Below, piece by piece: positions 23,151-32,234 of a DNA stretch of 64,000 bases. A model generated the notes under the pieces. It had not been told where the DNA came from. It saw only the letters and a list, made by a program, of their open reading frames with translations, and made no database searches. Position 1 is the stretch's first letter. Each line of letters opens with the position of its first letter. The translations under genes and the position numbers were made by a program. This DNA comes from Thermus islandicus DSM 21543 (GTDB lineage Bacteria; Deinococcota; Deinococci; Deinococcales; Thermaceae): NCBI RefSeq assembly GCF_000421625.1, contig NZ_ATXJ01000001.1, positions 186,001 through 250,000 of the forward strand, read 5' to 3'.

Positions 23151-23378
23151 ATGATCTCCTTCACGGCCATCGCCGGGCTCCTCCTCCTCGTCCTCTTCGC
23201 CCTGCCCCTCCTCCTGGGGTTTCTGGCGGGAAGGGCCTTCCGGGAAGGCCGGGGCCGGGTGGGCCTAGGCCTCCTCCTTTTCGGGGCTTTCCTGGGCCTT
23301 CTGGCGAGGCCCAGGCCCTTGGGGCTCCTTCTCCTCCTTATGGGCCTCCTTTTGGGCTACGGGAGGCTTCGGCTATAA
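23151..23378 (+). CDS. Small membrane protein of unknown function
   Basis: A 75-residue, Leu- and Gly-rich protein with two or three predicted membrane segments (about 3-25, 36-50 and 53-70). I prefer ATG 23151 (MISFTAIAGLL) with GTGGGGGA upstream over an earlier TTG. No family is recognised. It sits 31 bases after the molybdopterin synthase gene. Its TAA stop lies within the TATAAT of the following gene. Confidence 0.55.
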   Translation: MISFTAIAGLLLLVLFALPLLLGFLAGRAFREGRGRVGLGLLLFGAFLGLLARPRPLGLLLLLMGLLLGYGRLRL

Positions 23379-23379
23379 T
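23374..23379 (+). promoter_or_regulatory. -10 element of the Uma2-family gene (leaderless)
   Basis: A perfect TATAAT, then 6 G bases, then ATG 23386. The TAA stop of the small membrane protein (23376-23378) is inside the hexamer. Confidence 0.7.
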
Positions 23380-23385
23380 GGGGGG

Positions 23386-23925
23386 ATGACCGAGCGGGCC
23401 CTGCGCCCCCTGACGGAGGAAGAGTACCTGGCCCTGGAGAGGGAAAGCCCCCTTCGCCACGAGCTCCTCGAGGGCTTCCCCTACGCCATGGCGGGGGCCA
23501 GCCTGGACCACAACCTCCTCGTCACCAACCTGGTGGCCCTCCTCAAACCCTTGGCCCGGGCCAAGGGGTGCAGGGTTTACAGCGAAACGGTGAAGCTCAA
23601 GCTCTCCGAGGACACCTTCTACTACCCTGACGTCATGGTGGTGTGCGGCCCCAAGGCCCACCCCCTGTACGAAACCTCCCCCTGTCTGGTGGCGGAGGTG
23701 CTTTCCCCGGGCACGGAGGTCCAGGACCGGCGGGAGAAGCTTTCCCGCTACCTTCGCCTCCCGAGCCTTCTGGGCTACCTAATCTTGGAAAGCGGGCGGC
23801 CGGGAGGGGTTCTTTACCGGAGGACCCCGGAGGGGTTCCGGGAAGAGGCCTTAGGGGAAACCCTGGTTCTGCCCTGCCTCGAGGGAACCCTCCCCCTCGC
23901 CGCCCTCTACGAGGGGGTAGCATGA
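23386..23925 (+). CDS. Uma2-family (DUF820) putative endonuclease
   Basis: A 179-residue protein of the Uma2/DUF820 family, a PD-(D/E)XK nuclease fold common in cyanobacteria and Thermus. It starts LTEEEYLALERESP..HELLEG. The likely metal residues are the Asp in YYPDVMVV and the Glu in LVAEVLSPGTEVQDRREKLSRYL, followed by the Lys of EKL. The family has no settled function; many copies per genome suggest a mobile or selfish history. Its stop overlaps the rlmN start by 4 bases (ATGA). Confidence 0.85.
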   Translation: MTERALRPLTEEEYLALERESPLRHELLEGFPYAMAGASLDHNLLVTNLVALLKPLARAKGCRVYSETVKLKLSEDTFYYPDVMVVCGPKAHPLYETSPCLVAEVLSPGTEVQDRREKLSRYLRLPSLLGYLILESGRPGGVLYRRTPEGFREEALGETLVLPCLEGTLPLAALYEGVA

Positions 23926-24965
23926 GGCCCATCCTGGAGCTCCTTCCCGAGGAGCTTCCCGGGGAGGGCTACCGCAAGGCCCAGATCGCCCACTGGCTCT
24001 ACGCCAAGGGGGCCCTGGACTTCGCCGAGATGACCGACCTCCCCAAGGCCCTGCGGGAGGCCCTGGACCGGGAGTGGCGCATCTCGGAGTTCGCCCTGGT
24101 GGAGGCCTACCCGAGCCAAGACGGGAGCGTGAAGTACCTCTTCACCCTCCTGGACGGCCAGAGGACCGAGGCCGTCTACATGCCCTACGAGAACCGGAAG
24201 ACCGTCTGCCTCTCCACCATGGTGGGCTGCCCGGCGGGGTGCGCCTTCTGCGCCACCGGGGCCATGGGCTTCGGGCGAAACCTCACCGCGGCGGAGATCC
24301 TCTCCCAGATCCTCGCCATCGCCCACCACCAGGGCCTTTCCCCCCGGGAGATCCGGAACGTGGTCCTGATGGGCATGGGGGAGCCCCTCTTGAACCTCAA
24401 AAACGTCCTCAAGGCGGTGCGGGTCATGCTGCACCCCAAGGGGCTCGCCCTGAGCCCAAGGCGCGTCACCCTCTCCACCGTGGGGATCCCGAAGGGGATC
24501 CTGCGCCTCGCCGAGGAGGACCTGGGGGTGCGCCTCGCCCTCTCCCTCCACGCCCCCGACGACGAAACCCGGAAGAAGATCATCCCCACCGCCCACCGCT
24601 ACCCCATCGCCGAGATCCTGGAGGCGGTCCGCCACTACTACGCCAGGACGAAGCGGCGGGTCACCTTGGAGTACACCCTCCTCCAGGGGGTGAACGACCA
24701 CCCCTGGCAGGCCAGGCTCCTCGCCAAGCTCCTAAAGGGCCTGAGCGCCCACGTGAACCTCATCCCCTTCAACCCCTGGGAGGGCGCCCCGGTGGAGGGG
24801 ACGCCCAGGGCGGGCATCCTGGCCTTCGCCGGGGAGCTTAAGCGCCTGGGGGTGCCCACCTCCATAAGGTGGAGCCGGGGCCAGGACGTGGGGGCGGCCT
24901 GCGGCCAGCTTGCCCTGAAGCGGCCCCTCCCCCTCACACCGCCTCTAGAAGGCGCCGGGCGATGA
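23922..24965 (+). CDS. rlmN: Dual-specificity rRNA/tRNA methyltransferase RlmN
   Basis: Radical-SAM enzyme that makes 2-methyladenosine in 23S rRNA (A2503) and some tRNAs. The 347-residue protein has the cluster motif CPAGCAFC, the GMGEPLLN segment, and the two Cys used in methyl transfer: one near the C terminus in VGAACGQL and one in the region before CPAG (TVCLSTMVG). The start is ATG 23922, overlapping the Uma2 gene by 4 bases, so it is probably co-translated with it. The tail overlaps the convergent acyl-CoA dehydrogenase gene by 32 bases. Confidence 0.94.
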   Translation: MRPILELLPEELPGEGYRKAQIAHWLYAKGALDFAEMTDLPKALREALDREWRISEFALVEAYPSQDGSVKYLFTLLDGQRTEAVYMPYENRKTVCLSTMVGCPAGCAFCATGAMGFGRNLTAAEILSQILAIAHHQGLSPREIRNVVLMGMGEPLLNLKNVLKAVRVMLHPKGLALSPRRVTLSTVGIPKGILRLAEEDLGVRLALSLHAPDDETRKKIIPTAHRYPIAEILEAVRHYYARTKRRVTLEYTLLQGVNDHPWQARLLAKLLKGLSAHVNLIPFNPWEGAPVEGTPRAGILAFAGELKRLGVPTSIRWSRGQDVGAACGQLALKRPLPLTPPLEGAGR

Positions 24966-26097
24966 CGAGCTTCAGGATCTCGCTCGTCCCCTCCCCGATG
25001 CGGGTGAGGCGGGCGTCCCGCCAGTAGCGCTCCACGGGGTAGTCCTTGATGTACCCATACCCCCCGAGGACCTGGATGGCCTGGTCGCAGGCCTTCACCG
25101 CCACCTCGCTGGCGAAGAGCTTGGCCTGGGCGGCCTCGAGGGTAAAGGGCCTCCCGGCGTCCCTTAACTCCGCCGCCTTGAGGTAAAGAAGCCTCGCCGC
25201 CTCCAGCTCCGTGGCCGCCTCCGCGAGCTTGAAGGAGACCCCCTCGTACTCGGCGATGGGCCTCCCGAAGGCCTCCCGCCCCTTGGCGTACGCCAGGGCG
25301 TAGTCCAGGGCGGCCCGGCCCAAGCCCACGGCCATGGCGGCGATCCCGATCCGCCCCCCGTCCAGCACCCTCAAGACGTCGTAGAAGCCCTTCCCCCGCT
25401 CGCCCAAGAGGGCCTCCTCCGGGAGGAGGAGATCCTCCAGCACGAGCTGGGCCGTGTCCGAGGCGTTGAGGCCAAGCTTCTCCTCCTTCCTCCCCACCTT
25501 TAGGCCCCGCTCGGGGCGGAAGAAGGCGAAGGCGGAGATGCCCAGGTGCTTCTTCTCGGGGTTTGGCGCCGGGTCGGTGCGGGCCACGATCACGTAGACC
25601 CCGGCCACGCTCCCCTGGGTGATGAACTGCTTGGTGCCGTTAAGCCGCCACCCCCCTTCCACCTTCTCCGCCCGGGTCTTAAGGGCCGCGGCGTCCGAGC
25701 CCGAGCCGGGCTCCGTGAGGCCCCAGGCCCCCAGGGCCTCCCCCGAGGCCAGCTTGGGAAGGAAGGTCTGCTTCTGCGCTTCGCTCCCGGCGAGGAGGAT
25801 GTGCCCCGTGGCCAAGGAGTTGTGGCTCGCCACGGTGAGGGCCAGGGCGCCGTCGTGGTAGGCGATCTCCTCCACCATGCGGGCGAAGAGCCTCGTGGGG
25901 AGGCCCGCCCCCCCGTAGGCCTCGGGCACCTGGGCCCCGAAGACCCCGAACTCGGCGAGCTTCCGCACCAGGTCCCAGGGGAAGGCCCCGGTCCGGTCCC
26001 GCTCCGCCGCCCCCGGGGCCACCTCCGCCTTCAAGAACTCGCGGAAAGGCCCCAGGACCTGCCTCTCCTCTGCACTCTCCTCAAACCACAGGTCCAT
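24934..26097 (-). CDS. Acyl-CoA dehydrogenase
   Basis: A 387-residue FAD flavoprotein that introduces the alpha-beta double bond into acyl-CoA. The family signatures are [29 protein letters not shown] and the C-terminal [33 protein letters not shown], in which the Glu of IGEGTSE-type position (E near the end) is the usual short-chain catalytic base. The best guess is a short-chain or branched-chain enzyme. TATACT (rc of 26107-26112) lies 9 bases before the ATG. It stands alone, not within a beta-oxidation operon. Confidence 0.92.
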   Translation of the reverse strand: MDLWFEESAEERQVLGPFREFLKAEVAPGAAERDRTGAFPWDLVRKLAEFGVFGAQVPEAYGGAGLPTRLFARMVEEIAYHDGALALTVASHNSLATGHILLAGSEAQKQTFLPKLASGEALGAWGLTEPGSGSDAAALKTRAEKVEGGWRLNGTKQFITQGSVAGVYVIVARTDPAPNPEKKHLGISAFAFFRPERGLKVGRKEEKLGLNASDTAQLVLEDLLLPEEALLGERGKGFYDVLRVLDGGRIGIAAMAVGLGRAALDYALAYAKGREAFGRPIAEYEGVSFKLAEAATELEAARLLYLKAAELRDAGRPFTLEAAQAKLFASEVAVKACDQAIQVLGGYGYIKDYPVERYWRDARLTRIGEGTSEILKLVIARRLLEAV

Positions 26098-26172
26098 GGT
26101 GGGACCAGTATAACCTTTTCCCGCAGTCCGGTAAAAATGCGTCAGGCCACAGGGGTGCTAGAGTCTAGCCTG

Positions 26173-26874
26173 ATGCTCCTCCTCCTGGGCCCCACGGACA
26201 GCGGCAAGACCACCCTGGCTGGAAGGCTTCTCCAGAAGGCGGGCGAGGCCTACCTCCTGGACCTGGACCCGGGACAGGGGGCGCTTCCCGGAAGCTTCAC
26301 CCTGTTCCGCTTTCGCGAGGGCGTCCTCACCCCGGTGCGCCGCGCCCTGGTGGGGGCCCCCTCCCCGGCGGGGGTGGAGGCCAGGGCCCTGGTGGCGGGC
26401 CTCCGCTTAGCCCGCCTCATCCCCCCGGGAAGCCCGGTGGTGGCGGACACGGACGGGCTTTTGGACCCCGAGTACCGCCTCCTCCAGGTGGAGGCCCTAA
26501 ACCCCACCGAGGTGGTGGTCCTGGGGGCGGAAGGCCTCTATAGGGCCCTCGCCTGGCGGAGGGACCTCAGGGTGCGCCTCCTGCCCCCTTTGCCCGAGGC
26601 CCGCAGGAAGACGCCCGCCGAAAGGCGGAGAAAGCGTCTGGAAAGGCTCCTCGCCCACTTCCAAGGGGCGGGGCCGAGGCTTGCCCCCCTCGAGGGCCCC
26701 CCCTCCCCGGAGAGGCTCTACGGCCTCCTGGACCCCGAGGGGTTCCTCCTGGGCTACGGGAGGCTCCTCGCCTTTGGGGGCGGGGAGGGCCTCTTCCTCA
26801 CCCCGGCCAAGGGGGAGGTGGCCAAGGCCCTCCCCACCCGGCTTCTCCTCCCTACCCCCGCACTACCAGGTTGA
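26173..26874 (+). CDS. Clp1/Grc3-type polynucleotide 5'-kinase
   Basis: A 233-residue P-loop protein beginning directly with Walker A ([19 protein letters not shown]), then [19 protein letters not shown]. That D-x-D-P-G-Q pattern is characteristic of Clp1/Grc3 RNA kinases. The remainder gives a C-terminal small domain ([25 protein letters not shown]). Eukaryotic relatives act in tRNA splicing and rRNA processing. From memory, a related Thermus protein has been shown to phosphorylate polynucleotides. The start is ATG 26173 (an in-frame ATG at 26137 is the alternative). The tail overlaps leuS by 23 bases. Confidence 0.8.
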   Translation: MLLLLGPTDSGKTTLAGRLLQKAGEAYLLDLDPGQGALPGSFTLFRFREGVLTPVRRALVGAPSPAGVEARALVAGLRLARLIPPGSPVVADTDGLLDPEYRLLQVEALNPTEVVVLGAEGLYRALAWRRDLRVRLLPPLPEARRKTPAERRRKRLERLLAHFQGAGPRLAPLEGPPSPERLYGLLDPEGFLLGYGRLLAFGGGEGLFLTPAKGEVAKALPTRLLLPTPALPG

Positions 26875-29488
26875 GGATCTTCCCGGGCACGTAGATTTCC
26901 TTCACCACCTCCTTGCCCTCGAGGTGGGCCTTTACGTTCCGCACCTTAAGGGCCTCGGCCCTCGCCATCTCCAGGGGGGCGTCCTTGGGGATCCGGACCG
27001 TCCCCCGCACCCTCCCGTTCACCTGGACCGCCACCTCCACCAGGTCCTTCTCCAGAGCCTTCTCGTCCAGCTCGGGCCAGCCCGCCTGGAAGAGGCTGTC
27101 GGGCCAGAACCAGTGCCAAAGCTCCTCGGCCAGGTGGGGGGCGAAGGGGAAGAGCATCTGCAGGTAGTAGCGGAGGGCGGTGCGGTAGACGGGGGTTACG
27201 GGGCGCGCCTTCCGGTACTCGTAGAGGGCGTTCAGGAACTCCATGAGGGCGGCGATGGCGGTGTTGAAGCGGAGGGCCTCGAGGTCCTCCGTCACCTTCT
27301 TCAGGGTTTCGTGGAGCTTCCCGTAAAGCTCCCGGTCCTCCCCTTCCAGGGCCTCCGCCTCAAAGACCCCGCTCGTCTGCAAGAGGGCCTCCCGGTCCTC
27401 GGCCACCCGCCTGTAAATGCGGTTCAGGAAGCGCCACGCCCCCTGGACCCCCTCCTCGGTCCAGACCATCTCGTTCTCAGGAGGGGCGGCGAAGAGGATG
27501 GTGATGCGGGCGATGTCCGCCCCCTGCTCCCTCACGAAGGGCCCCACCATGACCCCGTTGCCCTTGGACTTGCTCATCACGGCGGGCTTCCAGAGGTGCA
27601 GGGTGCCGTCCTCGTGGGCCCTGACCTCCGCGCCCATCTTCCTCACGTCCTCCAGGGAGAGCTCCCTCTCGGGGATCTCCAGCCGGATCCTCGTGGACTC
27701 GGGAAGCCGCACCCTCTCCCCCTCCACCTCCACGGGGCCGAAGTCGGTCCAGGCCAGGACCATCCCCTGGGTAAAGAGGCCCTGGAAGGGCTCCTCCACC
27801 GCCACCAGGCCCAGGTCGTGGAGGAACTTGGTGAAGAAGCGGCTGTAGAGGAGGTGGAGGACGGCATGCTCCACCCCGCCGATGTACTGGTCCACGGGCA
27901 TCCAGGCGTTGGCCTTCTTGGGGTCAAAGGGAAGGCGGTCGTTATGGGAATCGGTGTAGCGGAGGTAGTACCAGCTAGAGTCAAAGAAGGTGTCCATGGT
28001 GTCGGTGTCCCGCCGGGCGGGGCCACCGCACTTGGGGCAGGTGGTCTCGTAGAACTCGGGGTGGGCCTCCAGGGGGCTTTTCCCCTTGGGGCGGATGTCC
28101 TCCACGTCCTTGAGGTCGGGAAGGAGCACGGGCAGCTCCTCCTCGGGGACGGGCACCACCCCGCAAGCGGGGCAGTGGACCATGGGGATGGGGGTGCCCC
28201 AGTAGCGCTGGCGGCTGATGAGCCAGTCCCGGAGGCGGTAGGTGACCCGGCCCCTCCCTAAGCCCTTCTCCTCCAGCCAGGCGATGACCTTCCGCTTGCC
28301 CTCCTCGCTCTCCGTGCCGTCAAAGGGCCCGGAGTTCACCATGACCCCGGGCTCCTCGTAGGCCCTCTCCAGGGGCTCGGGGAGGGGCTCGCCGGGGTGC
28401 TCAATCACCTTCCGTATGGGGAGGCCGTGCCGCACGGCGAACTCGTAATCCCGCTGGTCGTGGGCGGGCACGGCCATGATGGCCCCGGTCCCGTAGCCAT
28501 AGAGCACGTAGTCGGCGGTCCAGATGGGGATCCTCTCCAGGGTGGCCGGGTTAAGGGCATAGGCGCCGAGGAAGACCCCGGTCTTCTCCCTTCCCTCCGC
28601 CTGCCGCTCCATCTCCGTCTTGCGCTTGGCGGCCTCCACGTAGGCCAGGACCTCCTCCCGCCTCTCGGGGGCGGCGAGCTCCAGGGTGAGGGGGTGCTCG
28701 GGGGCGAGGACCAGGAAGGTGGCCCCGAAGAGGGTGTCGGGGCGGGTGGTGAAGACGGGGATCTGCACCTCCTTCCCCTCCACGGGGAAGCGGATCTCCG
28801 CCCCCTCCGAGCGGCCGATCCAGGCCCTTTGCATGGCCTTCACCTTCTCGGGCCAGCGGAGGCCCTCGAGGTCCTTAAGGAGCCTCTCGGCGTAGGCGGT
28901 GATGCGCAGGTACCACTGCTCCAGCTCCCGCTTCTCCACCGGGGTGTCCTCGTGGCGCCAGCACCGGCCCTCCACCACCTGCTCGTTGGCAAGGACGGTC
29001 TGGCACTTGGGGCACCAGTTGACGAGCCCCTTGGCCCGGTAGGCCAGGCCCTTCTCCCACATCTTGAGGAAGATCCACTGGTTGAAGCGGTAATACTCGG
29101 GCTCGCAGGTGGTAACCTCCCGGTCCCAGTCGTAGAGGATGCCCATGAGCCGGAGGCTCTCCTTGGCCTGACGGATGTTCTCGTAGGTCCAGTCCCGGGG
29201 GTGGACCCCGAACTTGAGGGCGGCGTTCTCCGCCGGCAGGCCGAAGGCGTCCCAGCCCATGGGGTGGAGGACCTCGTACCCCTGCACCCGGCGGAAGCGG
29301 GCCAGGACGTCCCCCATGGTGTAGTTCTTCAGGTGGCCCATGTGCAGGTCCCCCGAGGGGTAGGGGAACATAACGAGGACGTACTGCTTCCCCTTCCCCT
29401 GAGGGAAGTCCCTGGCCTTCATGAACCCCTTCTCCTCCCAGAAGCGTTGCCACTTGGGCTCTATGGCGTGGGGGTTGTACTTCTCCAT
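26852..29488 (-). CDS. leuS: Leucyl-tRNA synthetase
   Basis: Charges tRNA-Leu. The 878-residue class Ia enzyme has the HIGH-type motif in [14 protein letters not shown], the CP1 editing domain (about residues 225-420; includes [19 protein letters not shown]), zinc-type Cys pairs (CPKC, CPAC, CPKC) and the KMSKS-type loop VMSKSKGNG. The C-terminal anticodon and tail domains are complete. An 87-base leader with a terminator and a mutually exclusive antiterminator precedes it, so it is likely controlled by leucine supply. The SD AGGAGGA directly before ATG fits. Confidence 0.97.
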   Translation of the reverse strand: MEKYNPHAIEPKWQRFWEEKGFMKARDFPQGKGKQYVLVMFPYPSGDLHMGHLKNYTMGDVLARFRRVQGYEVLHPMGWDAFGLPAENAALKFGVHPRDWTYENIRQAKESLRLMGILYDWDREVTTCEPEYYRFNQWIFLKMWEKGLAYRAKGLVNWCPKCQTVLANEQVVEGRCWRHEDTPVEKRELEQWYLRITAYAERLLKDLEGLRWPEKVKAMQRAWIGRSEGAEIRFPVEGKEVQIPVFTTRPDTLFGATFLVLAPEHPLTLELAAPERREEVLAYVEAAKRKTEMERQAEGREKTGVFLGAYALNPATLERIPIWTADYVLYGYGTGAIMAVPAHDQRDYEFAVRHGLPIRKVIEHPGEPLPEPLERAYEEPGVMVNSGPFDGTESEEGKRKVIAWLEEKGLGRGRVTYRLRDWLISRQRYWGTPIPMVHCPACGVVPVPEEELPVLLPDLKDVEDIRPKGKSPLEAHPEFYETTCPKCGGPARRDTDTMDTFFDSSWYYLRYTDSHNDRLPFDPKKANAWMPVDQYIGGVEHAVLHLLYSRFFTKFLHDLGLVAVEEPFQGLFTQGMVLAWTDFGPVEVEGERVRLPESTRIRLEIPERELSLEDVRKMGAEVRAHEDGTLHLWKPAVMSKSKGNGVMVGPFVREQGADIARITILFAAPPENEMVWTEEGVQGAWRFLNRIYRRVAEDREALLQTSGVFEAEALEGEDRELYGKLHETLKKVTEDLEALRFNTAIAALMEFLNALYEYRKARPVTPVYRTALRYYLQMLFPFAPHLAEELWHWFWPDSLFQAGWPELDEKALEKDLVEVAVQVNGRVRGTVRIPKDAPLEMARAEALKVRNVKAHLEGKEVVKEIYVPGKILNLVVRG

Positions 29489-29499
29489 GGCTCCTCCTC

Positions 29500-29528
29500 A
29501 AAAAAATCCCTTCCCCCGGGGGAAGGGA
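29500..29528 (-). terminator. Intrinsic terminator (attenuator) in the leuS leader
   Basis: The arms TCCCTTCCC (29528-29520) and GGGAAGGGA (29515-29507) form a perfect 9-base-pair stem with loop CCGG, followed by seven T residues (29506-29500). The leuS ribosome site and ATG come immediately after the T-run, so termination here would prevent leuS expression. Confidence 0.8.
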
Positions 29529-29565
29529 CGACCAGGCCCCTCCCCGCCTCAGGGGGCTAGCCTGG
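29519..29565 (-). promoter_or_regulatory. leuS attenuator: competing pause and antiterminator hairpins
   Basis: CCAGGC (29565-29560) pairs with GCCTGG (29537-29532). Alternatively GGGGAGGGG (29545-29537) pairs with CCCTTCCCC (29527-29519), nine pairs with one G-U. The second pairing uses the left arm of the terminator and would block it. The first pairing sequesters part of GGGGAGGGG and would allow the terminator. Confidence 0.65.
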
Positions 29566-29575
29566 CCCAGCGCAT
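29549..29575 (-). CDS. Putative leuS leader peptide (8 codons)
   Basis: ATG 29575 opens an eight-codon frame, MRWARLAP, ending at TGA (29551-29549). It contains one Leu codon, CTA, a codon seldom used in this GC-rich genome, placed exactly where a stalled ribosome would cover CCAGGC and free the antiterminator strand. TATCAT (29587-29582) ends 6 bases before the ATG, the spacing seen at the leaderless genes here. No -35 is obvious. A second short frame (ATG 29583, MVPCAGPG) has no Leu. Confidence 0.55.
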   Translation of the reverse strand: MRWARLAP

Positions 29576-29581
29576 GGGACC

Positions 29582-29587
29582 ATGATA
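29582..29587 (-). promoter_or_regulatory. -10 element of the leuS leader
   Basis: TATCAT read on the minus strand, 6 bases before the leader-peptide ATG. It lies just past the stop of the YihY-like gene. Without it, leuS would depend on read-through from that gene. Confidence 0.45.
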
Positions 29588-29590
29588 CAC

Positions 29591-30364
29591 CTACTCCTCC
29601 AGGCTCTGGGCCACCACCGCCCCCAGGAGCAGGGCCAAAAGGACCAGGTAGAGGCCCAAAAGGGCCAGGACGAACCCCGCCAGAGGGCCGTAGAGGAGCT
29701 CGTACTGGGAGCGGGGGAGGAGGCGGGGAAGGCCCAGCCGAACCCCCTCAAAAAGGAGGGTGGCCACCCCCGCCCCGGCGGCAAGGGGAAGGAGCTCTTC
29801 CAGGGCCCGCACGCCCCGGAGGAGGGCATAGGTGAGGAGGAAGAGGAAGAAGGCCGCCATGAGGGGCACGAGCTCCTCCAGGGGGCCTAGAAGGCCCTGG
29901 GGCAGGAAGCGGGCGAGAAACCCCAGGGCGAGGCCGAGGAGGGCGAGGAGGATGAGGCCGAGGCCCAGGAGGAAAGGGGTAAGGAGGGCGAGGAGGCGGC
30001 CTCTCACCCCGGCGGGGCGGCCGAAGATCAGGCCCAGGGCGTAGGTCAGGGCGGCGAAAAAGCTGCTCCCCGACCAGAGGAGGAGGAGGCCGCTCCCCAG
30101 GGTGAGGGGGAAGGCGCCCCGGGTGAGGAAGTCCAGAAGGCTTTGGGCCATCTCCGGGCGGGCGGGAAAGAGGGCCAGGGTGAGCTCCGTAAGGGCCTGG
30201 AAGACCTGGGCCCTGAGGAGGGGATTCCCGGAGAGGAGGAAGCCGAAGAGGCCCACCAGGAGGAAGAGGAGGGGCATGAGGGAGAGGAGGGCGTAATAGG
30301 CCAGGGCGGCGGCGAAGAAGGGGACGTGGGCCTCCTGGTAGCGCCGGTAGAACCGCCTAAGCAA
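29591..30364 (-). CDS. YihY/BrkB-family membrane protein
   Basis: A 257-residue protein with about six membrane helices and the family core HVPFFAAALAYYALLSLMPLLFLL at residues 13-36. The function of the YihY family is unresolved (older RNase BN assignments were wrong). I start it at TTG 30364, because a perfect AAGGAGGTG lies 7 bases before it and the protein then begins MLRRFYRRYQEAHVPFF as in relatives. The SD is inside the 3' end of the TPR-like gene, which it overlaps by 8 bases. leuS follows after the attenuator. Confidence 0.8.
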   Translation of the reverse strand: MLRRFYRRYQEAHVPFFAAALAYYALLSLMPLLFLLVGLFGFLLSGNPLLRAQVFQALTELTLALFPARPEMAQSLLDFLTRGAFPLTLGSGLLLLWSGSSFFAALTYALGLIFGRPAGVRGRLLALLTPFLLGLGLILLALLGLALGFLARFLPQGLLGPLEELVPLMAAFFLFLLTYALLRGVRALEELLPLAAGAGVATLLFEGVRLGLPRLLPRSQYELLYGPLAGFVLALLGLYLVLLALLLGAVVAQSLEE

Positions 30365-30983
30365 GGCCCTCCACCTCCTTCGCCCCTTGGGGATCGCCGG
30401 CCTTAAGGAAGAGGCGGATGGCCGCCTCCTTGTGCCTTTGGGCCTCCTCCTCTTGGCCGAAGCGGAGGCTCCACTCCAAAAGGCCCCGGTGGGCACAGGC
30501 TTGGGCCCTGGGGTCAAGGGAGGCCTCGGCCTCGGCGAGGCTCTCCCGGAGGAAGGCCAGGCTTTCCCCCTTTTCCCCGAGGAGGAGCCGGGTGTAGCCC
30601 CGCTCGTAGAGGTTCACGGAGCGGGCCAGGGGGTCAGGGGGAAGGCGGCGGGCTTCCTCCTCAAAGACGGCGAGGGCCTCCTCCAGCCTACCCGCCATGC
30701 GGAGAACCATCCCCACCTGGTGGAGCGCCCGGTGGCTCCCCGATTCCCGGTAGAGGGCCCGGTATAGGGCCAGGGCCTCCTCGTGCCTTCCCTGGAAGGC
30801 GAGGGCATACCCCAGGGCAAAGCGGGCCTCAGGGGAAGGGTCTCCCTGGAGGAGGGCTTCCGCCTGCTGGAAGCGGCCCCCCTCCATGAGGGCCCAGGCC
30901 CGGGCCAGGCGGGTTTCCTCCCTCCGTTTCTTACGTGAACCCTTCCCCACGGCTTTAGCTGGTTTTCCCCCATGCTGGCGCAT
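30357..30983 (-). CDS. TPR-like repeat protein
   Basis: A 208-residue, helical, hydrophilic protein with a Lys/Arg-rich start (GSRKKRREETR) and four to five TPR-like repeats between about residues 25 and 190 (for example ARFALGYALAFQGRHEEALALYRALY and ALHQVGMVLRMAGRLEEALAVFEEEA). TPR arrays bind peptides or partner proteins; none can be named. ATG 30983 is taken as start; GTG 30989 is two codons earlier. It is 15 bases after proA and overlaps the YihY-like gene. Confidence 0.75.
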   Translation of the reverse strand: MRQHGGKPAKAVGKGSRKKRREETRLARAWALMEGGRFQQAEALLQGDPSPEARFALGYALAFQGRHEEALALYRALYRESGSHRALHQVGMVLRMAGRLEEALAVFEEEARRLPPDPLARSVNLYERGYTRLLLGEKGESLAFLRESLAEAEASLDPRAQACAHRGLLEWSLRFGQEEEAQRHKEAAIRLFLKAGDPQGAKEVEGLA

Positions 30984-30998
30984 CGGCACGGGGTGGGA

Positions 30999-32234
30999 TC
31001 ACGCCCGCTCCTGCCCCTCCCCCAGGGCCACCCACTTGAGGGTGGTGAGCTCCATGGGGCCCATGGGGCCGTAGGCGTGGAGCTTAGAGGTGCTGATGCC
31101 GATCTCTGCCCCCAGGCCCAGCTCAAAGCCATCGTTGAAGCGGGTGGAAGCGTTCCAGAGGACCAAGGAGGCGTCTACCTCCTCCAGGAAGCGCCAGGCC
31201 GCCTTGGGGTCCTCGGTGCAGATGGCCTCGGTGTGCCGGGAGCCAAAGCGGGCGATGTGGGCGAGGGCCTCCTCCAGTGACGAAACCACCTTGACCCTGA
31301 GGACGAGGTCCAGGTACTCCCGGTCCCACTCGTCCTCCCGGGCGGGAACCGCCTCCTTGAGATGGGGAAGGGCCCTAGGGCAGGCTCTAAGCTCCACCCC
31401 CTTTTCCCGCATGGCCCTTTCCAGCATGGGGAGGAAGGCCTCCGCCACCTCCTCGTGGACCAGAAGGGCCTCGAGGGCGTTGCATACGGCGGGGCGCTGG
31501 GTCTTGCCGTTCAGGGCGAGGCGAAGGGCCATACCGAGGTCCGCCCTCCGGTCCACGTAGAGGTGGTTCACCCCCTTGGCGTGGGCGAGGACGGGAACCC
31601 AGGCCTCTCTCTGCACGAGCCGGATGAGCTCCTCGCCCCCCCTCGGGATGAGGAGGTCCAGAAGCTCCAGGCGGCACATCTCCAAGATGGCCTCCCGGTC
31701 CGTGGTGGGGACGAGGCTCACCGCCTCCTCGGGGAGGCCCGCCGCCCTCAAGGCCTCATGCCACAGGGCCACCAAAGCGCGGTTGGAGCGGAAGGCCTCC
31801 TTGCCGCCCCTTAGGAGCATGGCGTTCCCCGCCTTCAAGGCCACGGCCACCGCCTCCACCGTAGCCCCGGGCCTCGCCTCGTAGACGAAGCCGATGAGGC
31901 CCAGGGGCACCCGCATCCTCCCCACCCTCAGGCCGTTTGGCCTTTTGGCCAGGCCCTCTATGCGCCCCAGGGGGTCGGGGAGGCGGGCGATCTGGCGGAG
32001 GCCCTCGGTGAGGGTTTTGAGGTCCTTCTCCTTCAGGGCGAGCCGATCCAGCTTGGCCTTGGGGAGACCCGTCCGCTCCGCCTCCTCGAGGTCCTCCCCG
32101 TTGGCCCGTAAGACCTCCTCCCAGCGGGCCTCCAGGAGGTCCGCCATGGCGAGGAGGGCCCCGTCCCGGTTCCCCTTGGCGATCTCGGCAAGCCTTCTTC
32201 GCGCGCGCTCCGCCATTTCCTGCAGGCTCGTCAT
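30999..32234 (-). CDS. proA: Gamma-glutamyl phosphate reductase
   Basis: Second step of proline synthesis: NADPH reduction of glutamyl-5-phosphate. The 411-residue protein is of the ALDH superfamily. The key segments are PLGLIGFVYEARPGATVEA, LRGGKEAFRSN, the catalytic-Cys region KTQRPAVCNALEALLV, and FGSRHTEAICTED with NASTRFNDGFELGLGAEIGIST near the end. Its start overlaps the stop of proB by 4 bases. Together they form a proB-proA unit, with the TPR and YihY genes downstream. Confidence 0.96.
   Translation of the reverse strand: MTSLQEMAERARRRLAEIAKGNRDGALLAMADLLEARWEEVLRANGEDLEEAERTGLPKAKLDRLALKEKDLKTLTEGLRQIARLPDPLGRIEGLAKRPNGLRVGRMRVPLGLIGFVYEARPGATVEAVAVALKAGNAMLLRGGKEAFRSNRALVALWHEALRAAGLPEEAVSLVPTTDREAILEMCRLELLDLLIPRGGEELIRLVQREAWVPVLAHAKGVNHLYVDRRADLGMALRLALNGKTQRPAVCNALEALLVHEEVAEAFLPMLERAMREKGVELRACPRALPHLKEAVPAREDEWDREYLDLVLRVKVVSSLEEALAHIARFGSRHTEAICTEDPKAAWRFLEEVDASLVLWNASTRFNDGFELGLGAEIGISTSKLHAYGPMGPMELTTLKWVALGEGQERA

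Noticed and set aside
29489-29600. T-box riboswitch for leuS
   Set aside because: CGTCCC and a TGGT occur near the terminator, but the conserved AGGGTGGNACCGCG element and a stem I with a specifier codon are absent, and there is little room before the upstream gene. Kept only as an alternative to the leader-peptide model.
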